Shown: positions 54,131 to 63,574, counted from the first letter of the stretch. The stretch: DNA of 64,000 bases from Alteromonas mediterranea DE (GCF_000020585.3 NC_011138.3:3989683-4053682), one strand, 5' to 3'. The notes: generated by a model from the sequence alone, not told the origin. Numbers and translations: made by a program.

Positions 54131-54787
54131 ATGAAATATAAGACACTTTTTACCGCCCTTCTTCTTATGGCTTGTTCAGGTATGGCCTTAGGACAAAATG
54201 CCCAAACCGCTAGCTTTTCTATCACGCTGAATGATAGCGATGGTGAGCCTGTCGATAACGGCGTATTTCTATTTGAGCCGCAGTTTGAGGTGGATGAGCA
54301 TCAAATGCCACACCAAAAGCCAGCCGTAATGAATCAAATAGATAAACAGTTTGAACCTCACGTGCTTGTGGTAAAAGCGGGTACTGAAGTGACTTTCCCT
54401 AATGCGGATAATTTGTTTCACCACGTCTATTCATTTTCACCTACGAAACAATTCGAACTAAAGCTTTATAAAGAGTTTACGGCAGAGCCTTTACGCTTTG
54501 AAAATGCAGGTATTGTGGATATTGGCTGTAATATTCATGATTGGATGTTAGGGTACATTGTTGTATCCGACTCGCCGTATTTTGGAAAAACCAATACAGA
54601 GGGGCAATCTTTAGTCTCGCTACCCCACGGTGAATACACCGTCCGTTTTTGGCATCCCGAAGTGGAAGGTGAAAAAGCGCTCCCTCCACAGTCCATTTCT
54701 GTGTCTACCGATACTCAAGTAACATGGGCGCTTAATACAACCATAAGCCTTGACGATGAGTTTGATTCAGCTTTCGGCGACTATTAA
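54131..54787 (+). CDS. periplasmic cupredoxin (methylamine-utilisation-like protein)
   Basis: A 218-residue exported protein. The start at 54131 gives a clean signal peptide (KYKTLFTALLLMACSGMALGQ); the in-frame ATG at 54095 adds residues before it and is less likely. The mature part has a plastocyanin-like domain at about 60-140. Type 1 copper ligands are visible as the first His in NLFHHVYSF, then the Cys-x-x-His-x-x-Met pattern in GCNIHDWMLGY. A C-terminal carboxypeptidase-regulatory-like beta domain follows (LVSLPHGEYTVRFWHP). Such proteins are often annotated as methylamine utilisation proteins; no such pathway is nearby. Electron-transfer role is inferred. Confidence 0.85.
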   Translation: MKYKTLFTALLLMACSGMALGQNAQTASFSITLNDSDGEPVDNGVFLFEPQFEVDEHQMPHQKPAVMNQIDKQFEPHVLVVKAGTEVTFPNADNLFHHVYSFSPTKQFELKLYKEFTAEPLRFENAGIVDIGCNIHDWMLGYIVVSDSPYFGKTNTEGQSLVSLPHGEYTVRFWHPEVEGEKALPPQSISVSTDTQVTWALNTTISLDDEFDSAFGDY

Positions 54788-54840
54788 ATGCGACTTGCCA
54801 CTGGCGCATTCACATCACTTTAAGCTAAAAAAGCCGAAGC

Positions 54841-56019
54841 TTAACCTTTGGCAACCTCGACTAGATCAAATTTTGTTTCACTGTCACCTTTAACCATAAC
54901 CTGGCATTGCCCCCAGCTCTGTGGAATATGCCAAACATGAGCCTCGGCTACGGTGAACTTTTCTCGGTGAGAGTCACAGCGCACTTCTACAGTATCAAGT
55001 TCGCCCTGTATGTTATTAAAAGCAAACTTGTTTCTTACCAGCGTGTGAAACCAACGTCCATTGTCCCCTATGCTCACAGGTACCTTTAGGTTATTTTCAG
55101 AGGCAATTGATGTTTCGATCTTTTTTATAATTGCAGCGATCTCGTCAACGCGCGCTTGTTGCTCTTCCATTTCTTGAAGTGTGCTGTACGACTTTAACGC
55201 CTCCGCATAGTGCCCGCGCTGAGCATCCAGAAGGATTTTTCTTTGAAGCGCGTAAGCCACGTAGTCGTCATCAAACACGGCATTGTTAAAGCGCTTTTGT
55301 CCATTGCTAGCAAGCAACCGCGATAAGCTTTTCGCTTCCCTTTCGATGTCGCCTTTAGCACCTGCAATCTGTGATTCCAAGCTCAGCAACCAAGCATTCT
55401 CGTAACGATTTAACGTATCCCAACTTGATAGCTCTTTAAAAGCTTCGTCTGCCGCTTCAACATTACCCGCTTTAAATATCTCATCTACGTTTTTATACGC
55501 TTTAATAAATTTACGTGTGGCGCCCGTTTTTCCGACTAAGGCGAAATCCATTTGAACAGCTTGGTGACATTGCTGAGTAGGTTCACCGTCCTTTATTGCT
55601 GGATTATACTGCCACTTCTTAACGGCTGATAGCGCACTGCGCTTAAAAGAGGGGCTTCCGAAAAAGTCTTCTACCACAGGGTCTTTCACTCTGCCTTCCT
55701 CATCAATAACGTAGCTCAGCCTAACCCAGCCTTCACGGCCTTTTCTCGCTGCAGAAGAAGGATATCTAGGGTCAACGCGCTCTAACGGGGTCGCAGGTTT
55801 AAATGCACTTATCCGCTCCACTTCGTTAGTCTTGGCTTCTGCTAGTGCTTTTTCTTCAACTTCATCACAGGGAATGCTGAGTTCTTGGGCTACTGCGCTG
55901 GTTGCTAAAAGCGACGTAAACAGTGTTGCCAAAACGAAAACCCGCTTGTTTTGCTTAGCAGTATATATTTGCGTATGAGAGAAGGAATTGCGTTTACTTT
56001 TCCATTGTACTGCTTTCAT
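54841..56019 (-). CDS. secreted TonB C-terminal domain protein with helical C-terminal part
   Basis: A 392-residue protein from the ATG at 56019, chosen because AAGGA lies about eight bases upstream; an in-frame ATG at 56028 overlaps that site. After a hydrophobic segment (VFVLATLFTSLLATSAVA) that looks like a cleaved signal peptide (AVAQE), residues ~70-150 are a TonB C-terminal domain: P-RYPSSAARKGREGWVRLSYVIDEEGRV and ALSAVKKWQYNPAI. Residues ~170-290 look like TPR-type helices. Without a membrane anchor or Pro-rich linker it is unlikely to energise receptors by itself. Closest genes give no pathway hint. Confidence 0.83.
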   Translation of the reverse strand: MKAVQWKSKRNSFSHTQIYTAKQNKRVFVLATLFTSLLATSAVAQELSIPCDEVEEKALAEAKTNEVERISAFKPATPLERVDPRYPSSAARKGREGWVRLSYVIDEEGRVKDPVVEDFFGSPSFKRSALSAVKKWQYNPAIKDGEPTQQCHQAVQMDFALVGKTGATRKFIKAYKNVDEIFKAGNVEAADEAFKELSSWDTLNRYENAWLLSLESQIAGAKGDIEREAKSLSRLLASNGQKRFNNAVFDDDYVAYALQRKILLDAQRGHYAEALKSYSTLQEMEEQQARVDEIAAIIKKIETSIASENNLKVPVSIGDNGRWFHTLVRNKFAFNNIQGELDTVEVRCDSHREKFTVAEAHVWHIPQSWGQCQVMVKGDSETKFDLVEVAKG

Positions 56020-56071
56020 ATAAATCATCCTTAATCATGGGTTTGTACATCATTACGCCTATTCCACTAGC

Positions 56072-57154
56072 TTAGTTTTTTTTCGATGAGTTCTCAAGAG
56101 ACGCATCGGGCACATTTTTAATCATCATCTGCTCTTTGCGTTTCGTCATCATCTTGGCCAGCCGGCGCATGCTTACTGTGGTGTCTTTCTCGTCAATAAT
56201 ATCTACGCCTAACAAACGCTCAAGCAAATCTTCAAGGGTTAGCACCCCTTCCAAGCCGCCGTACTCATCCACTACCAGCAGCATGTGTACGTGCTTATTG
56301 ATAAAGTGTTCGAACGTTACCGACAAGGGCATAGTGTTAAGTACCGTGACCATATCTTTAGCATATTCAGAAAGCGGCTTCTCGGTATTGCCCCGCGCCT
56401 GTGCCACCAGTAAATCTGAGCGCATAACAAAGCCCGTAATGTTCTCTGAATCTTTGTCTTCAAAAACGGGAATACGGGAAAACTCTATATTGGCGTGCTT
56501 ATGAAAAAACTCCTCTACTGTCATGGTCTCGCAGACTTTGAACAAGGCGGTTCGGTGGGTGATTGCATCCTTTATTTTAAGCTCATGCAGGCTCAGCAAG
56601 CTTTGTAAGAACGCCGCTTCATGGTTAGCAAGTTGGCCTTCTTGCCCTGATAATTCAGCCATAGCATGTAGCTCGCTGCGACTTAAGCCTCGAAATGGGC
56701 TGTCTTCCTTAAACCCTTTAGTCATAAGCTCTGACATTTTCACAAACGGCATGAGAATAAGCGAAAGGTACTTAAGAAAATAAGCCGTAACCGGAGCCAA
56801 CGTACGCCAGTATGTTGCCCCTAGTGTTTTAGGAATAATTTCCGAGAAAATAAGGATAAGCAGCGTCAGTACAGCTGAGATCACGCCTAAATATGCATCG
56901 CCGAACACCGCTGCTGCCTGGGCGCCAGCCCCCGCCGCACCCATGGTATGAGCGATAGTGTTCAGCGTTAATATAGCCGATAGCGGCGTATTTATATTAT
57001 CAGTTTGACTGCGCAATAGCGCGCCGCTTGGTTTGCCGTCTTTCTCCAATACCGAGATATACGCTGACGAAACACTCAGAATTACAGCCTCTGCAATGGA
57101 GCACAAAAAAGAAAAGCCCAGTGCAATGAAGACGTACACAATAAGTAAAAGCAT
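56072..57154 (-). CDS. CNNM/CorC-family transporter (DUF21 plus CBS pair)
   Basis: A 360-residue protein. The N-terminal DUF21 (CNNM) membrane domain at ~1-150 has helices such as LLLIVYVFIALGFSFLCSIAEAVIL and VISAVLTLLILIFSEIIPKTLGA, including the EIIPK motif. Two CBS motifs follow at ~190-310 (AITHRTALFKV, FVMRSDLLVAQA, LLVVDEYGGLEGVLTLEDLLERLLG). The C-terminal CorC_HlyC domain of longer relatives is missing. These proteins are linked with Mg2+/Co2+ export; direction and substrate are not proven. Confidence 0.88.
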   Translation of the reverse strand: MLLLIVYVFIALGFSFLCSIAEAVILSVSSAYISVLEKDGKPSGALLRSQTDNINTPLSAILTLNTIAHTMGAAGAGAQAAAVFGDAYLGVISAVLTLLILIFSEIIPKTLGATYWRTLAPVTAYFLKYLSLILMPFVKMSELMTKGFKEDSPFRGLSRSELHAMAELSGQEGQLANHEAAFLQSLLSLHELKIKDAITHRTALFKVCETMTVEEFFHKHANIEFSRIPVFEDKDSENITGFVMRSDLLVAQARGNTEKPLSEYAKDMVTVLNTMPLSVTFEHFINKHVHMLLVVDEYGGLEGVLTLEDLLERLLGVDIIDEKDTTVSMRRLAKMMTKRKEQMMIKNVPDASLENSSKKN

Positions 57155-57303
57155 GTAGTTGTTCCAAGCGTCCTTGTAGGTTAAAACGCATTTTAGTTTT
57201 AATAAGTTGAGCGACTATTATGGATAATAGAGCGGGATATACAAGCGCTCTGTTCACGACAAGTGAGCGCCTGTATCGAAAATGGGAAAGCGCACAGTAT
57301 AGC

Positions 57304-58479
57304 CTAGCTGCAACACGCCGAGTGATGCGAGTGATTTTGGCGATAATTCTGCAGTTTTTTAACTCCTAGTCTTAGCATTAAACCAGCGAGTAAAACGGCA
57401 CAAATGCCGTAAATAACTTGCACATTAGCACCGTGCTCGTGCATGTGACTTTGGGTTTTTATCATCGATGCTAAAGAGAATGACGAAACAAGCTGGTTTA
57501 GGGCGTAGCCAAACCCAATGCTGGCAGACATAACGCTAAACAAATAAAGTATTAAGGTTCGTGCGCCCATTTCCTGCTTTATCATGCCCATTGTCGATAC
57601 GTTTGTTGCTGGGCCTGCCATTAAAAATACCAACACGGCGCCTGGCGATAGCCCTGCGGCAAGAAAGCCAACCGCGAGCGGTGTTGAAGCCGTCGCGCAT
57701 ATGTACATTGGAATACCTATCAGCGCCATTACCAACATGGCAACAAGTCCATCTCCCCATTGCGTTAAGAAGTCGGTAGGTACCCAAGTTTTAATGGCTG
57801 CCGCTAGCGCTAAGCCAATTAACAACCAAACGACGATGTCTTCGAGTAGCTTTCCACTTGCGTACGAGAGCACCTTTGTCACTTTTGAACTATTTGTACC
57901 CAGAGCCCCTTGCGTGGTGTTTACATCATTGTGGCTATGCCCTTTGTCACTCGCACAGCAACTCGCTTCAAGCTGAGGCTCTGGTTCTCGCGCTGTTTTT
58001 GAAGAACAACATGATGAGGTTTCATTCGTCGACAGCGGTTTCGTTACTTGCTGTGCGGTTACATCGCGCTCTGCAAAAAAACGTACCATCAAGCCTGCGT
58101 AGATTGCGCTGATAATAGCCGCGATTGGCCTTACGATGGCGTAAAGCGGGCCGAGTAACGCATAAGACACTGAAACACTGTCTACGCCAGTTTCTGGTGT
58201 AGACACAAGAAATGAAATGGTAGAGGACTTTGATGCGCCACTGCGGCGCAAACCGAGGGCAGCAGGAATAACGCCACATGAACATAGCGGTAAAGGCGCA
58301 CCGATCACCGCCGCCTTACTAATAGAGCTAAACGAGGCGCTTCCCATGTGCTTTTCTAAAAAAGAGACAGGCACAAGTTCGTGCATAACCCCGGCCACCA
58401 ACAAACCTAAAAGCAGCCATGGCGCAGATTCAACGAAAAGCGCTAGGAAATTTTGCCCAAGTAAAATGATATCTGACAC
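57304..58479 (-). CDS. SO_0444-type Cu/Zn efflux permease (ArsP/DUF318 family)
   Basis: A 391-residue inner-membrane permease with about eight to ten helices in two repeats (LFVESAPWLLLGLLVAGVMHELVP near 14-37; EDIVVWLLIGLALAAAIK). It has the family signature LPLCSCGVIPAALGLRRSGAS near 63-82 and a second PMYICATASTPLAVGF. A cytoplasmic linker and the tail are rich in Cys and His (SSCCSSK, ASCCASDKGHSHND, HSHHSACCS), which suggests metal sensing or handling. The family name comes from the Shewanella member; metal specificity here is not shown. Confidence 0.88.
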   Translation of the reverse strand: MSDIILLGQNFLALFVESAPWLLLGLLVAGVMHELVPVSFLEKHMGSASFSSISKAAVIGAPLPLCSCGVIPAALGLRRSGASKSSTISFLVSTPETGVDSVSVSYALLGPLYAIVRPIAAIISAIYAGLMVRFFAERDVTAQQVTKPLSTNETSSCCSSKTAREPEPQLEASCCASDKGHSHNDVNTTQGALGTNSSKVTKVLSYASGKLLEDIVVWLLIGLALAAAIKTWVPTDFLTQWGDGLVAMLVMALIGIPMYICATASTPLAVGFLAAGLSPGAVLVFLMAGPATNVSTMGMIKQEMGARTLILYLFSVMSASIGFGYALNQLVSSFSLASMIKTQSHMHEHGANVQVIYGICAVLLAGLMLRLGVKKLQNYRQNHSHHSACCS

Positions 58480-58616
58480 TGTGCCTCGCTTGCTATTTTA
58501 ACCTAAGGTAGCTTTACCCCTACGACAAAATAACGATGTTTAAATTCATAGTGAATAATAACAGATATGACGTATGACAGAAAATCAACTAAACCGATTA
58601 GTCTGATTAAACGTGC

Positions 58617-58646
58617 GTAAAAATGGCCAGTACAAATGTACTGGCC
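58617..58646 (-). terminator. terminator of cstA
   Basis: Read leftward: GGCCAGTAC and GTACTGGCC form a perfect 9-bp stem (58625-58633 / 58638-58646) with a 4-base loop, followed by ATTTTT. It lies about 90 bases past the cstA stop. Confidence 0.85.
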
Positions 58647-58733
58647 GAATGTTGACTGTCTCGTGAGTGTGCTTTTAAACCCCGAGGTCAACCATGAAAA
58701 ATAATATCGGTGCCCATTTAATTATTGGGCTTG

Positions 58734-60419
58734 TTATTCTTGTGTGGCCTTGTTCTGCGACTCCTTTTTAAGCTTAGAGACTACAGAGAACGCTTCTAGC
58801 ATTACAAGTACTGAGACAACGAGCACAACTGCGTCTAAGAACACCAACAAGTAGTTACCTTCTACGTAGTACTCTTTAAGCTTTATCAGTCCAGCGAAGA
58901 AAGCCATGATCAACACAAATACCATGGGTATAAGCGTATACCTTGCAGGACGTCCTAACTTAATCAACATCACTGATATAACCAATAGGGTAAGACTAGC
59001 TAGAATCTGGTTGGTCGAACCGAAAAGAGGCCAGATGATCATACCGCCGCTTCCTGAAGCACCGCCTGCACCAAATGCGAGTAACAAACAGCATCCCACT
59101 GCAAGTAGCGTTGCTACCACACCGTTTCTAAGCGCTTTGATTGAGTAGATATCGCCCCACTCTTGTATAATGTAACGCTGAAGACGTACACCAGAGTCCA
59201 TGGTGGTACCGGCAAATAGCACGACCATTACCGCAAGTATCGTTGAAGAGAAATCTACCGGTAGCCCCCAGCCTTGCTGTATAAGGTTCGCGCCACCTGT
59301 GATAAACGCGCCAACGCTGCCAGCGCCTAAGTGACTGTATACTTCATGCCACTCTTCTGGTGAAGCAGCAAAGGCGACGCCACTTACCGCAACAATAGTA
59401 ATAAGCGCAAGTGAGCCTTCGCCTACTGCGCCTAAATACCCGACAAAACGTGCGTCTGTTTCTTTATCAAGCTGCTTCGAGCTGGTACCTGATGACACTA
59501 TGCCGTGGAAGCCAGACACAGCACCACAGGCAATGGTAACGAACAACAAGGGAATAATACTTGGTGAGTCAACTGCAGTTTGCATGTTAAACGCAGGGGC
59601 CGTGATATCCGGCATAGCAAAAAATACGGCGCCGTAAAGTAAGAATAAGCCAACAAGCAATTGCATACCGTTAATGAAATCACGAGGCTGCAGTAGCATC
59701 CAAACAGGAAGCAAAGATGCAATGGCCGCATAAACAAAGAGAATAATTATCCAGTTTGCTTTATCGGCTAAGCCAAACATGGTTTCCGGCAAGCTGAGTG
59801 GAATATAACTCCCTGCATACACAGAAGCGTATAAAACAAAGATTCCCACAATACACAGTGGAATGAGGCTGAAGTTACGCTTAAGTAACTGACCTATAAT
59901 GAGTGCTACAACAATTGCGGTCCAAGCTGGAAACACCGCGTTTGGTTGGGAAACAAAAGAGTTAGCAATAACAACACCGAAAACGGCATTTACCATTAAA
60001 AGAACAAGGAAAATCACTATCATAAACAGTGCCCGAGAGCGTTTTCCTATGACACTTTCAGACAGCGCCCCCATGGACTTTCCTTTGTGCCGGGCACTTG
60101 CCCATAAGGCGCCCATATCGTGAACACCCGCGAACAAGATAGTACCGAAGACCACCCAAAGCACTGCGGGAACCCAGCCCCAATAAACGGCGATGGCAGG
60201 CCCAACAATGGGGGCCGCTCCAGCAACAGAAGTGAAATGGTGCCCCCACAGCACCACTTTGTTAGTGGGCACAAAGTCCACCCCATCTTGCATTGTGTGG
60301 GCAGGTGTTACAAAACTATCATCCAGCTTGAATATACGGTTCGCTATGAATTTCGAATAGACGAACCAACCAAACATCATTCCAATGATGCCCAGTATTA
60401 CAATGGCAATAGACTGCAT
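58734..60419 (-). CDS. cstA: CstA-family pyruvate/peptide transporter, short form
   Basis: A 561-residue inner-membrane protein with many helices and the CstA core: NKVVLWGHHFTSVAGAAPIVGPAIAVYWGW near 53-82 and VFGTILFAGVHDMGALWAS. Later segments FHGIVSSGTSSKQ and WPLFGSTNQILASLTL are also present. E. coli CstA is about 700 residues; this matches the shorter group found in many marine bacteria. Family members take up pyruvate or peptides under carbon limitation. A single gene with its own terminator. Confidence 0.93.
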   Translation of the reverse strand: MQSIAIVILGIIGMMFGWFVYSKFIANRIFKLDDSFVTPAHTMQDGVDFVPTNKVVLWGHHFTSVAGAAPIVGPAIAVYWGWVPAVLWVVFGTILFAGVHDMGALWASARHKGKSMGALSESVIGKRSRALFMIVIFLVLLMVNAVFGVVIANSFVSQPNAVFPAWTAIVVALIIGQLLKRNFSLIPLCIVGIFVLYASVYAGSYIPLSLPETMFGLADKANWIIILFVYAAIASLLPVWMLLQPRDFINGMQLLVGLFLLYGAVFFAMPDITAPAFNMQTAVDSPSIIPLLFVTIACGAVSGFHGIVSSGTSSKQLDKETDARFVGYLGAVGEGSLALITIVAVSGVAFAASPEEWHEVYSHLGAGSVGAFITGGANLIQQGWGLPVDFSSTILAVMVVLFAGTTMDSGVRLQRYIIQEWGDIYSIKALRNGVVATLLAVGCCLLLAFGAGGASGSGGMIIWPLFGSTNQILASLTLLVISVMLIKLGRPARYTLIPMVFVLIMAFFAGLIKLKEYYVEGNYLLVFLDAVVLVVSVLVMLEAFSVVSKLKKESQNKATQE

Positions 60420-60696
60420 CTTATTATCCTACTGTCGTTTTTCGTTATTTAGTCTGTCGTTCTTAATTAAACCATTTGTCGCTATGGCTTGCCTTCATTG
60501 TAAGACTAAAGTCTAAGCAAGGAGCAGTGTTTTATTACTCTTCCTACCACTTTGCGCTTTTCGATTAGAGATTGAGGTTTTAACAAGTGTGAAAATTGCT
60601 CTTCATCTCAATTTTTGATCAATTAAGAACACAACTCTTTAAATAAGATGCATTCTCGTTTATAAATACGCTTCCTTTTTTCTAGTAGACAAAACA

Positions 60697-61215
60697 ATGG
60701 CATCACCTAAATTTCACATGGCTTTTCGTAAATATCACCGTTGGCTGGGCTTTTTTCTTGCCGGTATTATGGGTGTGTATGCAGTAAGCGGCATTCTTCT
60801 TATTTTTCGACCTACTGATATTTTGAAGTATGAACAAACGCAAACACGGCAATACGAAGCCAATCTTTCAGGTGTAGAGTTACTGCCCTTACTCAAGATG
60901 CGAGGCAGTAAAGTCACCAGTGAAAATGCCGATAAAGTTGTGCTTAATTATGGGGAGTATGACAAAGATACGGGACTGGCGGTAATAACTAAGAAAGACT
61001 ACCCCATAGTGCTTTCAAAAATGGTGAAGCTTCACAAAGCCACTAACAACAGCCCTTTGTTTTGGCTAAATATTAGCTTCGGCTTGGGCTTGCTGTTTTT
61101 TGTGATTTCAGCTTTTCTCATGTTCATACCTAAGCTTCCAATGTATAAAAACGGGCTTAAAATTGCCGGTATTGGCGCTGTCGTTACCGTATTAACCGTG
61201 ATCTTTGGCTCTTAA
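60697..61215 (+). CDS. small PepSY-TM-like membrane protein
   Basis: A 172-residue protein with an N-terminal helix (HRWLGFFLAGIMGVYAVSGILLIF, about 14-37), a ~60-residue periplasmic part and two C-terminal helices (FWLNISFGLGLLFFVISAFLMFI; IAGIGAVVTVLTVIFGS). The opening FRKYHRWLGFFLAG is like PepSY-associated membrane proteins, which often go with iron or copper uptake. The rest is too short to classify. Function unknown. A hairpin lies just after the stop. Confidence 0.75.
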   Translation: MASPKFHMAFRKYHRWLGFFLAGIMGVYAVSGILLIFRPTDILKYEQTQTRQYEANLSGVELLPLLKMRGSKVTSENADKVVLNYGEYDKDTGLAVITKKDYPIVLSKMVKLHKATNNSPLFWLNISFGLGLLFFVISAFLMFIPKLPMYKNGLKIAGIGAVVTVLTVIFGS

Positions 61216-61231
61216 TTGAAAAATGTATAGC

Positions 61232-61257
61232 GTACGCATATCTACATATATGCGTAC
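61232..61257. terminator. hairpin between convergent PepSY-like and esterase genes
   Basis: GTACGCATAT (61232-61241) pairs perfectly with ATATGCGTAC (61248-61257) around CTACAT. There is no long T run, so termination strength is uncertain, but its place between two convergent stops supports the role. Confidence 0.5.
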
Positions 61258-61265
61258 TTAGCTAG

Positions 61266-62306
61266 TCACAAGTAGGAAAGAAAAAACGACTTCATTAAAT
61301 GATAGGTCGTTTCCGACTCAGGTGTCTTATAAAAAATCAGATATTCAGCGTGAGACAAACCTTCGAAAACTTCTAGCTGCGTAACGCCTTTACTATCCCT
61401 TATAGCGCGATTAACCCTAACCGTATCACTTAAAAACAGGTCTCTGGTGCCGGTAACCAGGAAAGTGGGAGGGAAATGTCCGAATGAACCGTAAAGTGGC
61501 GATATAGCAGGGTCAGTCAATGCTTTTTTGCCCGCGTATAACTTAGCGGCAGCTTCTAACTGCCCATCATAAGTCACCAGCACATTGTCTATACCCTCGT
61601 TTGTGTAAAGAGAATCGCTGGTTTTGGTAAGATCGGCCCAAGGGGTACCTGCATAAACCGCGTTCGGTAAAGGTGTTTCACTTTTAATGAGCGACTGTAC
61701 CAGTGACAGCACCAAGCCACCTCCAGCAGAGGTTCCCCCTACGAATATATTCCCCTCACCAGCTTGGTCGAGTAAAGCATTGTAAACTGCCACTACGTCA
61801 TTCAGTGCAGCTGGAAAAGGAAACGTTGGAGGCATTCTATAATCAACGCTGTACACCACGATGCCTAACCTTTCAGCAACGAGCAGCCCTTCTTCGATAC
61901 TAGGCAAACCGCCAAACAGGACAAAAGCACCGCCATGAATATCTAAATAAACTTTATCTTTAAACTCCGGCGTAATCACTTTAGGCGTCAGCTTGCGCAC
62001 GACTACATCATTTAAGTTCATAAGCTCAATATCTACATTAAGCGCTTTCTTCATCTTTTTGATTTTTTTCTTTTGCTCGCTATTTCTAGCGTGAACATAG
62101 TTTCTCCACGCTTCATTAGTACCAGGCGTACTTGCTTTTACCTCTTCTTTCGTGAAGTGCGAGAACGCTGAGATGCTGTTTATCAGTGCCTCACTGGCTG
62201 CTTGGGGTAATGGCGGCTTGTTATCGTGCATAGGGTCTGTAGTCGCTAATGTAATAGGAGCAAAAGAGAATGTAAGTACGTACATTAGCATGTGTATATA
62301 CTTCAT
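61266..62306 (-). CDS. secreted alpha/beta-hydrolase, HSL-like esterase
   Basis: A 346-residue hydrolase with an N-terminal signal peptide (MLMYVLTFSFAPITLAT). The oxyanion motif HGGAFVLFGG is near 149-158 and the nucleophile Ser is in GGTSAGGG near 203-210 (variant of GDSAGG). The catalytic Asp is in GTRDLFLSD and His in LSHAEY near the C-terminus. This is the hormone-sensitive-lipase type used on short-chain esters. Substrate unknown. The gene stands alone. Confidence 0.87.
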   Translation of the reverse strand: MKYIHMLMYVLTFSFAPITLATTDPMHDNKPPLPQAASEALINSISAFSHFTKEEVKASTPGTNEAWRNYVHARNSEQKKKIKKMKKALNVDIELMNLNDVVVRKLTPKVITPEFKDKVYLDIHGGAFVLFGGLPSIEEGLLVAERLGIVVYSVDYRMPPTFPFPAALNDVVAVYNALLDQAGEGNIFVGGTSAGGGLVLSLVQSLIKSETPLPNAVYAGTPWADLTKTSDSLYTNEGIDNVLVTYDGQLEAAAKLYAGKKALTDPAISPLYGSFGHFPPTFLVTGTRDLFLSDTVRVNRAIRDSKGVTQLEVFEGLSHAEYLIFYKTPESETTYHLMKSFFLSYL

Positions 62307-62622
62307 AATGCACTAGCTCCTAAGATTGGTGAGTAATTATCTATGAGACGTTAAGGTACGTGAAGAGTGCTGTAGGCGCAAAGCTTAGTATAAGTAGCAA
62401 CTTCAATTACTCGCATTCATCCGCTTTTCGAAGGTAGATTCATCTTATCTGGTGTTTTTGAAAGTTCCCGCATTAAGTACAGGTTATATCTAGATTGCAT
62501 TTTGCTATGCTAGATTATAATTTAGTCACTACCGCTCGAATTATTACGATTTTTTTCACAAGCGAAGGGATACTACATCGCTTGCGTTAACTAATAATAA
62601 GTACATAACCTTAGGGATTAAG
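62307..62622. other. 316-bp divergent region between esterase and TraB/GumN genes
   Basis: AT-rich. A TATAAT occurs near 62515 with only a poorly spaced -35 partner, as a possible promoter for the rightward gene. No ORF or repeat was seen. Confidence 0.45.
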
Positions 62623-63510
62623 ATGAAAAACTTTTCTATACACAAACTCCTGTTCTCATTAGGACTCGCTGTATCTTCGGTAACCACTGTTGTTGCCGAC
62701 ACTGATAGCCAAACGTCCGTTTGGAAAGTGTCTAATGGTGAAGATGCCGTATATGTAGGCGGCACTATCCATATTTTACCTATTTCTGAATTCCCCCTGC
62801 CGAGTGAATTTACCGATATTTATGAGCAAGCAGACACATTAGTTTTCGAAGCCAAAATGCCAGACCCATCAGATATCGAAGGTCAGAAGAAAATGATGGC
62901 CGGGCTCGCGTACGCAGAAGGCAAGTCTCTCAAGGATGATGTTTCAGAAGAAACCTATCAGGCGCTTAATGCTTATTTAAGTAACTTCGGCGCTACTGCG
63001 GATCAGTTAGCTCGATTTAAGCCAGGTATGGTTGCATCAATGCTAGTTGCTATGGAAGCACAACGCTCACAGATGGCAGGGCAAGGTGTAGATGCCTATT
63101 TTATGCAGTTAGCTGCACGTGATGGTAAGGCAAGCGAATACCTAGAGTCACTAGATTTTCAAATCAACATGCTCGCGAACATGGGTGCCGGTGAGGAAGA
63201 TCGCCTTATATCTGAAACATTGGAAACCTTACCAGAGCTAGAAGACATGCTTAAAAGTACCATAAAAGCTTGGAGAGAAGGCGACACTGAACAAATTGAT
63301 GAGTTGGTGGTAGATACATTCAAACGTGAATCTCCTACCTCTTATGATGATGTGTTTACCAAGCGTAACCAAAATTGGCTTCCTCAAATCGAAGCGATGT
63401 TCGGCGATGAAGACCAAGAGTTTGTTTTAGTAGGCGCTGGACATTTAGTGGGTGATGACAGCGTAATTGCCCTATTAGAAGCTAAAGGTTACAAAGTAGA
63501 GCAAATGTAA
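62623..63510 (+). CDS. TraB/GumN family protein
   Basis: A 295-residue exported protein with a signal peptide (about 1-25, cleaved near VVADTDS). The first family motif VYVGGTIHIL is near 44-53, and the second FVLVGAGHLVGDDSVIALLEAKGYKVEQ forms the C-terminus; between them is a helical domain. The GTIH and GxGH motifs resemble the metal sites of the EreA/ChaN/Tiki-like protease superfamily. Function in bacteria is not established. A strong terminator follows. Confidence 0.88.
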   Translation: MKNFSIHKLLFSLGLAVSSVTTVVADTDSQTSVWKVSNGEDAVYVGGTIHILPISEFPLPSEFTDIYEQADTLVFEAKMPDPSDIEGQKKMMAGLAYAEGKSLKDDVSEETYQALNAYLSNFGATADQLARFKPGMVASMLVAMEAQRSQMAGQGVDAYFMQLAARDGKASEYLESLDFQINMLANMGAGEEDRLISETLETLPELEDMLKSTIKAWREGDTEQIDELVVDTFKRESPTSYDDVFTKRNQNWLPQIEAMFGDEDQEFVLVGAGHLVGDDSVIALLEAKGYKVEQM

Positions 63511-63540
63511 CTCGACCTTGGCTCAGAAACAATAAAACTA

Positions 63541-63566
63541 AAGCTAGGCAAATGCCTAGCTTTTTT
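63541..63566 (+). terminator. rho-independent terminator after TraB/GumN gene
   Basis: AAGCTAGGCA (63541-63550) pairs with TGCCTAGCTT (63553-63562), followed by T4. Confidence 0.92.
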
Positions 63567-63574
63567 ATGGCGAG

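Noticed and set aside
57561-58112. Overlapping frames on the plus strand opposite the Cu/Zn permease
   Set aside because: Shadows of the permease gene; no ribosome sites and atypical composition.
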